Position numbers and translations under genes: made by a program. Below are positions 57,124-64,000 of a stretch of 64,000 nucleotides of DNA, in pieces. Every line of letters begins with the position of its first letter. Positions within the stretch are counted from its first letter, which is position 1. The DNA lies in the NCBI RefSeq assembly GCF_000426725.1, contig NZ_KE384560.1:828960-892959 (forward strand). Reading direction: 5' to 3'. The notes beneath the pieces are model-generated. The model was not told where the DNA came from. It made no database searches and saw only the letters and a program-made list of their open reading frames with translations. This stretch comes from Sporocytophaga myxococcoides DSM 11118 (GTDB lineage Bacteria; Bacteroidota; Bacteroidia; Cytophagales; Cytophagaceae).

Positions 57124-57418
57124 ATTTAAATCAGATGGAGGGATTGCTTATTTCCCGGGATTGAACAGATCCAAACTGATTAATACAGACTCATTAAATA
57201 ATGAGGATTCAATGAAAGCTAGGGAACTTGTGCATAGGTGCAGGTTCTTTAGCATTTCTTATAATGAAGTTCCTCAACGAGGTGCAGATAGAAAAACATA
57301 TACAATCTCTGTGACTGATGGTGATAATAAAAATACCGTTAGAGTTTCAGATCCTATTGAAGATGAAGCATTAGGTGAATTGATAGGTTTTCTAAATAAG
57401 CTAAGCAAGAAAATCTGA
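57113..57418 (+). CDS. Emfourin-like protealysin inhibitor
   Basis: A 101-residue protein from the ATG at 57113, which overlaps the end of the M4 gene. It has the emfourin pattern (I-E-F-K-S-D-G-G-I-A-Y near the start, a central R-G-A-D-R-K-T-Y-T-I-S-V, and an E-D-E-A-L-G-E-L-I-G-F-L helix at the end). Emfourin inhibits protealysin-like M4 proteases encoded next door, so this pair controls the protease in the producing cell. An ORF extended to 57071 lies in the other gene and is not the start. Confidence 0.85.
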   Translation: MLIEFKSDGGIAYFPGLNRSKLINTDSLNNEDSMKARELVHRCRFFSISYNEVPQRGADRKTYTISVTDGDNKNTVRVSDPIEDEALGELIGFLNKLSKKI

Positions 57419-57444
57419 AGTGTTTTCTTAATAAGAAGAATCAA

Positions 57445-57468
57445 CCTTTTCAACTATTCATTGAAAGG
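57445..57468 (+). terminator. Weak hairpin after emfourin gene
   Basis: CCTTTTCAA (57445-57453) with TTGAAAGG (57461-57468), one bulged base; a T-rich stretch follows 10 nt later. Possible terminator between convergent genes. Confidence 0.35.
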
Positions 57469-57481
57469 AGCTTTAACTTTT

Positions 57482-59368
57482 TTACCTTATCAATATCCTT
57501 TCAAAAAACATCTTATTACCAACTGCTACCTGAATAACATACACACCTGGCTTAAATCGTTCTTTAATAGGTAAAACTGTTCTGGCAGATGTTATATCAC
57601 ATGTGGTTTTTTCATTATACTGTTTTTTTCCTTTTGAGTCAAACACCGAAATATGAACTCGCGGATCATCCACGTAACCAAGTAAGCTAAGAGTGATAAT
57701 GCCTTTGTCAGTAGGGTTCAAATAGGCGAGAATTCTTGCAATAGTATCTGCTCCCGAAGCTTGTATTAATTCTACATTTTCAGTTTCTTCATAAGGTGTA
57801 ATATAGGGAGAAAGCCTATTGCCCGGAATAGGCCGTTCCAGTGTACCATCTGGAAGCCTCCAGCCTACAGAGATATGATCGATCTTCAGACTTTCTTTGT
57901 GAAGGGCTTCTATATAGTATTTTTTGCCACCTTCGAGATATATCCCTTCAGATTTTTGTTCGGGAAATTTTGACCATTCCTGAAAGAAAGAGGATGTAGG
58001 CACATGAGCTATTTTTGTCTTATGTTCAAGACTGTCATCTTTGCTGAGCCACAATTCTCCTTGCTCATCTGAAGCAATCCAGAAATGGTAGATTCCGGAA
58101 ATTGGAGGATAAACATATCCGCTTATTCTCGTGCCATAGTTGTCCATCAAATTTTCTGGTCCCTCGAATTGGCTTATTAGAATTTTTCCATTAGGAGGTA
58201 ACTGGTATGGTATTTTATCTACTGTTGTTCCTCTCACGCTGGTCCAGAATTCCCGCAGAATATAGCCTTTGTTCGAATACACATTATGTGTATCCTTGAA
58301 TGATGTAACCATCGTAATCTCTTCAAGGTACTGATCGTCTGAATTATTACTCAGATCCTTTGATTCAAAAGTAAAATTGTTTGCCAGGACAGTATTTGCT
58401 TCTGGAACTGGTGTATAGACAGCTGTATATGCCATATTTTCATCAGGTGAAATTTTCGCCTGCTCTGATAAGCCTGCAGGCTCCCAGTGATCAAATCTAT
58501 ATCGAATCCCATCCATCGTTTGATCTGAAACACTACCGATAGTTCGATACATTCCTGCAATATCAGTAAAGCTATAGGGGGCGTCTACGATTGAGCCGTC
58601 CAGAGATATTTTTAATCCGGGAGGATTGGTTAGTAATTTAATCTGTACCTTTTTGGGAAGTATATCAACATATTTTGTATCTGTAAAACCGTCCTGATCT
58701 CTCACTGTTAATGACAGCCTGTAATAGGCTTTATCATCATAGATCTGTTGGTTTGGGACAATGAAGTAACCTTCTCTTATGCCTTCAGTTGTTATAATGG
58801 TTTTGAAGGATTGATCTTTTGAGTTTGCTTTATAATGAAATTCAAGCTTCCAAAGAAAGGAAGATTTGTTTAGTATACCATTTTCAAAATCATTTCCTCC
58901 TCCTAGAAACCTTATGGTATCTCCAATTCTAAATGTATTCCCAAACGTCGGATTAATAAGCATAGCATTGGGAGGAAAATTATCCGCAACCTCCAGCTTA
59001 ACGGAATCACTCTTTATAGTACCGAAATCATTATTGATGTCGACAAGATAGTATCCTGTATCTTTCATCTGGACAATAGAAAGAAGCAAATTTCGGGATG
59101 TAGCTCCTTTTATGTTAATTCCGTTTTTTTTCCATTGGAAAGAGTATGGGGGCTTGTCTTCAATATCAACTGAAAACATTACATTGGAGGTCTTCGCTGC
59201 TCTTTGTCCTGTTGGCTGAAGTGTAATTTTGGGAAGACGATAGGCGGAATCAGTTAAATTGCCGGTATTTCCGGAAACATGGTCAGTGTATACTTTTATT
59301 TGTGCAGATAAATTTAATGTAATCGCAATAAATAAAATTGAAATCAAAGATGTTAACAGATACTTCAT
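57482..59368 (-). CDS. Secreted PA14-domain protein with T9SS sorting domain
   Basis: A 628-residue secreted protein: signal peptide (~1-22), an Ig-like domain (~45-130; P-Y-S-F-Q-W-K-K-N-G-I), a second beta-rich domain (~135-240), a region typical of PEGA/Ig surface proteins (~245-320), a PA14 domain (~365-530; G-K-I-L-I-S-Q-F-E-G near its start, F-W-I-A-S-D-E, Y-Y-I-E-A-L-H), and a C-terminal T9SS sorting domain (~540-628; F-K-P-G-V-Y-V-I-Q-V). PA14 domains bind carbohydrates. Likely a surface adhesin or accessory glycan-binding protein; no enzyme domain seen. Confidence 0.85.
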   Translation of the reverse strand: MKYLLTSLISILFIAITLNLSAQIKVYTDHVSGNTGNLTDSAYRLPKITLQPTGQRAAKTSNVMFSVDIEDKPPYSFQWKKNGINIKGATSRNLLLSIVQMKDTGYYLVDINNDFGTIKSDSVKLEVADNFPPNAMLINPTFGNTFRIGDTIRFLGGGNDFENGILNKSSFLWKLEFHYKANSKDQSFKTIITTEGIREGYFIVPNQQIYDDKAYYRLSLTVRDQDGFTDTKYVDILPKKVQIKLLTNPPGLKISLDGSIVDAPYSFTDIAGMYRTIGSVSDQTMDGIRYRFDHWEPAGLSEQAKISPDENMAYTAVYTPVPEANTVLANNFTFESKDLSNNSDDQYLEEITMVTSFKDTHNVYSNKGYILREFWTSVRGTTVDKIPYQLPPNGKILISQFEGPENLMDNYGTRISGYVYPPISGIYHFWIASDEQGELWLSKDDSLEHKTKIAHVPTSSFFQEWSKFPEQKSEGIYLEGGKKYYIEALHKESLKIDHISVGWRLPDGTLERPIPGNRLSPYITPYEETENVELIQASGADTIARILAYLNPTDKGIITLSLLGYVDDPRVHISVFDSKGKKQYNEKTTCDITSARTVLPIKERFKPGVYVIQVAVGNKMFFERILIR

Positions 59369-59510
59369 TTTGTCACCATTATGAAGTAAAAAACCATAGG
59401 AAATTGTAAAAGTTAAGCAGCTGTAGGTAGCTAAGGGAAAGGCTTTAAAAGATTTTATTTCTTAGGGAAAAAACTAAAACAGGCAAATATAAAGTAAAGT
59501 AAAGTGAAAA

Positions 59511-60479
59511 TTAATATCTGCTGGTTATCTCTAATATAAAAGCCTGAAGGTCTTGATTCATAAGTCTGGTAGATGCCTGTACTTCATTAAGCATACTTGA
59601 CCTGGTTCGAAGCATGCCTTTGGTATAGGTTCCGCCCGACCCAAAGAGAAGTTGCTTTTCCTGGTCAGAGACTTCAGAACCTTCTGCTTCAAGTTTTAAC
59701 TCCTTCCATCTGTGTTTGATATTATGTACTATGGAAAACTCATGTGCATTGCTGAAAAAAGGTTCGTTGAGGAGATACCAGATAGATGGAGGAAAAACTT
59801 TAGAATTTACCGGTTCATTCCAGATCTCCGCAAGCAAATTTCTTTTATGGTAATATTTAACTTTAGTCTTAAAAATTAATATGCTAAGCCCGAATGAAGC
59901 ACTTATCACTCCTCCACCGATTGCAACTGCGTCCTGTTGTGTATCATTTAGTTTTTCGTTTGCAAGGGTACCTGCAATCGCTATTAAAGCCCCGGAGGTT
60001 ATGGAGAGCACAGTTAATATGCTATTTCTTCTGTTTTCTCGCTCTGTAAGATAGTCTGCCAGTATTTCTGCCCTTTCACCTTCGCAATCCAGTTCCGCCG
60101 CAATGCTTTCAATTTCAGTGGAAATGAGCATTACCTGAGTAAGTACAGTATTTTTAGAAGCAATATATTTAATTCTGATAGAGTCAACAGGGCTCTTATC
60201 GTAAATTCTCCTGAGACTGTCCAGGGTTAACAGTTCTTCATATACTCCTGCTGCATTGGCAACCAGTAGGGTGTGAGCACTAAAGGCTCCTGTATTCTTT
60301 CCACTCAAAACTTCCTGTGTAGGCTTAGGATAAAGTGTTGAACCATAGTGATAAGTAATTGCGGGTGAACAATATCCGGAATCAAAATGACGGGCCACTT
60401 TTTTGCTTTTGGATCTCACACAACTTGCTGAAATTAAGAAAAGAAACCCAAGCAGAAGTAGAATTTGTCCCTTGAACAT
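59511..60479 (-). CDS. Lipoprotein with two internal membrane helices, unknown function
   Basis: A 322-residue protein with a lipoprotein signal (L-I-S-A-S-C, cysteine ~20). Then a soluble stretch with a helical region (~80-150), and two hydrophobic segments (~152-173 and ~185-207). The C-terminal ~110 residues are soluble and helical. I know no family for it. Lipid anchor plus two internal hydrophobic helices is an unusual mix. It precedes the PA14 gene on the same strand but ~140 nt apart. Confidence 0.6.
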   Translation of the reverse strand: MFKGQILLLLGFLFLISASCVRSKSKKVARHFDSGYCSPAITYHYGSTLYPKPTQEVLSGKNTGAFSAHTLLVANAAGVYEELLTLDSLRRIYDKSPVDSIRIKYIASKNTVLTQVMLISTEIESIAAELDCEGERAEILADYLTERENRRNSILTVLSITSGALIAIAGTLANEKLNDTQQDAVAIGGGVISASFGLSILIFKTKVKYYHKRNLLAEIWNEPVNSKVFPPSIWYLLNEPFFSNAHEFSIVHNIKHRWKELKLEAEGSEVSDQEKQLLFGSGGTYTKGMLRTRSSMLNEVQASTRLMNQDLQAFILEITSRY

Positions 60480-60586
60480 TGTTTTAAGCTTATTTTAAAA
60501 AATAGCATTACAATTCTGATACAAGGAATAAATTGAAATTATAAGAGAATGTTTAATCGGCCAGGAAAAATTAAGGTTAGTTTGTT

Positions 60587-61066
60587 TTATTGCTCAATTT
60601 GGCCTTCATGAATTAGTTGTAGAAAGGAGGGTAAGTCGCAATCCTGGTCTTTGTGACATTGTTTCAAATATGCCAGCCATTTTTCAAAATCTAAATCCCA
60701 GGAAAAATCACCTCTAAGGATAGATGCAAAACTTTCTTTAATTTCATTAGCATGACAGCATAATTCTTTCAGATTAGATTCACCTTCAGGCTGTTCAATG
60801 ATCGTCTGTCCTTTAAGCCCAAAAAATGCTGAAAGGTAAAATTTTGGATACCATCTGCTTTTTCCTTTCGGACTATAAATTGATATGGTCAATTCGTTGT
60901 TTTCTTTGCCTAAAAATATACCTGCCCAGCGGGATTCAAGATAAATTTCATCTTTTAATTCCTTGTTTACATTCATAGAAAACTGAGTCATCAGCTGCTC
61001 AAAAGCCATTTTTACTTCCTGACAAAAATGACTGTTGTTTTCAATTTGTAGATCCTGGGTATTCAT
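60587..61066 (-). CDS. Unknown small cytosolic protein
   Basis: A 159-residue protein without signal peptide or membrane segment. It has a helical N-terminal part, a central beta-rich region (~40-90; W-A-G-I-F-L-G and W-Y-P-K-F-Y-L-S-A-F-F-G-L) and an acidic, cysteine-containing helical C-terminal part. I do not recognise it. Alone on its strand between the lipoprotein gene and the CARDB gene. Confidence 0.5.
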   Translation of the reverse strand: MNTQDLQIENNSHFCQEVKMAFEQLMTQFSMNVNKELKDEIYLESRWAGIFLGKENNELTISIYSPKGKSRWYPKFYLSAFFGLKGQTIIEQPEGESNLKELCCHANEIKESFASILRGDFSWDLDFEKWLAYLKQCHKDQDCDLPSFLQLIHEGQIEQ

Positions 61067-61437
61067 ATAATTATGTTTATTAAACTAACCTGGGAATGGG
61101 CATAAGAGTTTTTTACTCAAAAGCGCTCCTTCAGGTTTCACGAAAATGAAATAAGTACTTGGAACAATAGTAATCCTCAATCATCGGACAAAGTTTTTCT
61201 TTGACATATAGAATTTTCTGAAAGCTGCCAATATGAAAATTAAACCTTTCCATTTCAAATTTTCAAGCTTGAACAGGGTTTATAAAAGGCCACTATCAAC
61301 TATTCAGATTATTTCTTTTCCATTAAATATAAATTAAGAAATTTTCGTCAATCATTTTCTTTCTGTTTTTTTCGTCATGTAAAAAAAAGAGGCCGCCCAA
61401 CGGACGACCTCTCCCAAAACTATTTAACTGTTAACCA
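61067..61437. other. Gene-free region upstream of the unknown gene
   Basis: 371 nt with no credible ORF. It holds the strong terminator of the CARDB gene at its right end (61381-61412). The rest is A+T-rich and must carry the promoter of the 60587-61066 gene; nothing else seen. Confidence 0.6.
61381..61412 (-). terminator. Rho-independent terminator after the CARDB-repeat gene
   Basis: Read on the minus strand: 11-bp stem (61402-61412 with 61388-61398, two G-U pairs), 3-nt loop, then a run of seven T. Confidence 0.92.
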
Positions 61438-64000
61438 CTATTCTTTAATAATTCTGATTGTTTCAACTTTGCTTTCATATGCTACTTTTAGCAGATAAAC
61501 ACCTAGTTTAACATCACTTGCTGGAATTGAGAATTTACCATTTGTAATATTCTGGCTTCCATCCTTAAATTTATTACCGAAGCTGTCATATAGTTCATAT
61601 GTAGCAAGGGTTGAAGCTTCAGTAGTCTGTACTGTTACGTTGATGAAATCACCAACTGGGTTTGGTACTACTGATATTGCAACGACTGGTGCAGCAAATG
61701 CCGGCTCAGATATAGTATCTTGGTTATTCTGAGCACCATAAGGATTAGTCACTTGCAGAGCTTTAGCCAAGGTATTGTTGGCTTCATTTGTTTCGCGTAC
61801 ATAGTTGTAATTATCCGCTACAAATAATAATTTATAACTTCCTTCAGAGATGTAATATGGCACTTTAAACTCTCCTGAAACAGGTATTGAAGATTTTGAA
61901 AGCATGCCAGGAATGCTTGCTGTTCCAATAAATAAATCTTCTGAAGAAAGGGTTTCATCATTTGATAGGTAATATCCAAGATTGAAATAACCTATATCTG
62001 AATTTCCAGAATTGCTTATTGTAGCTTTGAAATATACTGTTTGCTCTACTGTAGCCTTTGAACTTACAGATGCACTCTTCACAAACAGCTCTCTAGTTGC
62101 AGCTTCAATAGAAATTTTCTTAGAAACAATATTATTGTTTTCATTCATCTCAGGCTGATTCTTGCTACCATCAGCGACAAATATTATGTAATAATCTCCA
62201 GCAGCAAGATATTCAGGAAGGTAAAGTGATTGATTAAACGGAATAGATGTTTCTGGAGATACACTGCTAGAATAATAAAAACCTAAATAGGTAGCAGAGT
62301 CGGTCAAATTTTCAGATTTAGAGATGTAGAAATCTAAACCAGTAGAATATGAACTTTCCGTGCCATGGTTGTACAAGTAACCTGAAACATTAATATTGCT
62401 TCCTGCAACTGCTTTTGTAGGGTTTACCCTTTGAGTATTTACAGATAGATCAACATTTGGAGTAATGATTCTTATTCTGGTAAATGAAGAATTATTATAT
62501 TCATTAGTCTCCTTGAATTGGTTGTATGAATCCGTTTTTGCAATCAGATAATAATTTCCCGCAGGAACATGGGATGGTATGAATAGATACTGGTTGTAAT
62601 AGTTTGTATTTCCAGGATACAGGTCATATCCATAATAGTTGCCAACGTTAAAGTCGGTGGAATCATTATAGATGGTGTCGGTAGATAATACAAATCCTGA
62701 ATAGTGGTAAGGGAATGCTACATCACCAAGGTTAGTTTCACTAAATGAAACATAGATGCCCGATCCTACAGTTGCTATTTCAGCAGATTTGGTTAGATTA
62801 CTGATAGCGATATCATAAGATGGAGCTTTTACCTGCACTTTAATGAAGGCTTCATTATTGGACTCATTGGTCTCAATTACGTAATTATAAACATCTCCTT
62901 TAGCAATCAAAAAGTATTCTCCTTCGGAAACTGAAGGTGATATGTAAAATCCTGCAGAGTTATAATTTGAGCCGCCAGGTGCGAGAGAGTTTTCGTAGTT
63001 TTGGCCCAAGAAATAATCACTATCATCCGCAATAGAATCTTTAGAAAGATAATAATTAGTATAACTTGATCCTGCATAAGATGTACCGCTGTTGAATATA
63101 GAGTAAGATAAATAATTATAATCACCAGTTCTTAATACTGAATTATTAGAATACAGATTTGTAATAGATAAATCAATACTTGGTTCAACTATATTTACTC
63201 GTAAAACCGCGATATTATTCTCTTCATTAGATTCAGAAACATAATTCAGGTAATCAGCTTTTGCTATAAGATAGTACTGACCAGCTCCTGTTCCTCCTGT
63301 ATAGATAGGCGTATAAAAATAACTTAAGTTATTCGGATACAGATAATCAAAATATTGGTACTGTACTAAAGCGTCGTTGTCGTCAAGTTGAGTGTCTTTT
63401 GATAAATAAAAGCCTACATAACTTGAAGACGCAAAGCCAGTTCCTATATTGCTCAAATATCCATTTACATAAAAGTATTCACCCTGATTAATAGTAATAG
63501 TACTATCAAATAATACAGTAGTTAAATCTGCATTGGAAGAACCAATTGTAAGAGGTAGAATCAATGTATTATTTTTTTCATTACTTTCTGATACATAGTT
63601 ATAAATGTCCGATTGACCTAGTAAAAAATAATCTCCCGCTGCAACGTTTGGAGGAATGGTAGCAGTTTCGTATCTGTAAGTTCCCTCATTAGGGTTAATT
63701 TCATATACATAGCTTGAGCTTAAGACAATATCACCACCATCCAGATAATTATCTTTAGAAAGATATAAATTAGTATAGTGTTGACCAGCCACAGTGGTTC
63801 CTATGTTTCTTTCTGTAAAGCTTAGGTATATTTCTCCTCCTGGTATAACTCCATTCTTAGTTGAGTAAGAGATACTGTCGAGAACGAGATCAGCACTACC
63901 ACCACCTGAAGAAATATAAAAAGGTTTAGCAATGGTGTTATTATATTCCTGAGTTTCTGATACTGTATTGTACACATCCAGGGCAGCTATCATGTAGTAC
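61438..64000 (-). CDS. Secreted CARDB-repeat protein with T9SS sorting domain (5' end cut by window edge)
   Basis: The reading frame is open to the right edge; the Met at 63993 is internal (codons for Tyr-Tyr precede it), so at least 854 residues are visible and the N-terminus is missing. Six complete ~115-residue CARDB repeats (recurring S-N-I/G-T, Y-L-S-K-D, Y-V-S-E-S-N-E and N-N) follow the tail of a seventh, then a C-terminal T9SS sorting domain (~770-851; V-V-P-N-P-V-G-D-F). CARDB domains are adhesion or spacer modules in surface proteins. A catalytic or binding domain may lie upstream outside the window. Confidence 0.9.
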   Translation of the reverse strand, partial: YYMIAALDVYNTVSETQEYNNTIAKPFYISSGGGSADLVLDSISYSTKNGVIPGGEIYLSFTERNIGTTVAGQHYTNLYLSKDNYLDGGDIVLSSSYVYEINPNEGTYRYETATIPPNVAAGDYFLLGQSDIYNYVSESNEKNNTLILPLTIGSSNADLTTVLFDSTITINQGEYFYVNGYLSNIGTGFASSSYVGFYLSKDTQLDDNDALVQYQYFDYLYPNNLSYFYTPIYTGGTGAGQYYLIAKADYLNYVSESNEENNIAVLRVNIVEPSIDLSITNLYSNNSVLRTGDYNYLSYSIFNSGTSYAGSSYTNYYLSKDSIADDSDYFLGQNYENSLAPGGSNYNSAGFYISPSVSEGEYFLIAKGDVYNYVIETNESNNEAFIKVQVKAPSYDIAISNLTKSAEIATVGSGIYVSFSETNLGDVAFPYHYSGFVLSTDTIYNDSTDFNVGNYYGYDLYPGNTNYYNQYLFIPSHVPAGNYYLIAKTDSYNQFKETNEYNNSSFTRIRIITPNVDLSVNTQRVNPTKAVAGSNINVSGYLYNHGTESSYSTGLDFYISKSENLTDSATYLGFYYSSSVSPETSIPFNQSLYLPEYLAAGDYYIIFVADGSKNQPEMNENNNIVSKKISIEAATRELFVKSASVSSKATVEQTVYFKATISNSGNSDIGYFNLGYYLSNDETLSSEDLFIGTASIPGMLSKSSIPVSGEFKVPYYISEGSYKLLFVADNYNYVRETNEANNTLAKALQVTNPYGAQNNQDTISEPAFAAPVVAISVVPNPVGDFINVTVQTTEASTLATYELYDSFGNKFKDGSQNITNGKFSIPASDVKLGVYLLKVAYESKVETIRIIKE

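Noticed and set aside
1-64000. CRISPR arrays, IS elements, prophage, tRNA or rRNA genes
   Set aside because: No regularly spaced repeats, transposase or integrase motifs, phage structural genes, or cloverleaf-like sequences were recognised by eye; small RNA genes could still be missed.

Overview
The window is A+T-rich and comes from a member of the Bacteroidota, most likely a cellulolytic Cytophagales bacterium of the Cytophaga/Sporocytophaga kind. The signs are three large secreted proteins with C-terminal sorting domains of the type IX secretion system, a GH8 cellulase-like enzyme with a chain of Ig-like repeats, a LytS-type propeller kinase, many lipoproteins, and several palindromic or GCTTAAAG-type dispersed intergenic repeats. 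No rRNA, tRNA, CRISPR array, transposase or integrase was recognised. The species is an inference.

Left part (1-6361, all minus strand): a retron operon. Gene order is a WGR + HEAT/ARM-repeat protein, a winged-helix + SWIM zinc-finger protein, a structured non-coding RNA locus (about 1393-1619, with a1/a2 inverted repeats, msr hairpins and a long msd hairpin), and a retron reverse transcriptase running off the left edge. The RT carries the retron NAxxH and VTG motifs and YADD. This gene set matches what I recall as type XIII retrons.

Next (6688-16058): a membrane/ATPase block. A plus-strand operon encodes a YqiJ/NfeD-like OB-fold membrane protein, a YqiK-like flotillin and a 1635-residue coiled-coil AAA+ ATPase. 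It meets a minus-strand group encoding a J-domain protein, a PspA/IM30 protein and a small PLD-type nuclease-like protein. Together with the divergent retron this looks like a stress or defence island and is the best candidate for a poorly described system.

16264-25798: NAD metabolism and cellulose use. NrtR-like Nudix regulator, NadM-Nudix bifunctional enzyme and a nicotinamide phosphoribosyltransferase form an NMN-route NAD salvage cluster. The GH8 enzyme follows, then a protein that joins a degenerate nucleotidyltransferase-like domain to a methyltransferase.

26031-36598: a SnoaL-like protein, an HD-domain protein followed by a fused CoaD-CoaE enzyme, a Crp/Fnr regulator, a LytS/LytTR two-component pair, a DNRLRE lipoprotein, and a tight TPR-VanW-L,D-transpeptidase envelope operon.

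36648-54414: PBP1C and a thioester alpha-2-macroglobulin (a known pair), several hypothetical or housekeeping genes (LA_2272-like repeat protein, TPR-like protein, HSL-family esterase, YdjM-like membrane hydrolase, NDH-2), and a TPR-AAA+/TPR-membrane pair.

54484-64000: ModA with a short ModE-like regulator, a protealysin-like M4 peptidase overlapping its emfourin-type inhibitor, a PA14/T9SS protein, two unknowns, and a CARDB-repeat T9SS protein cut by the right edge.
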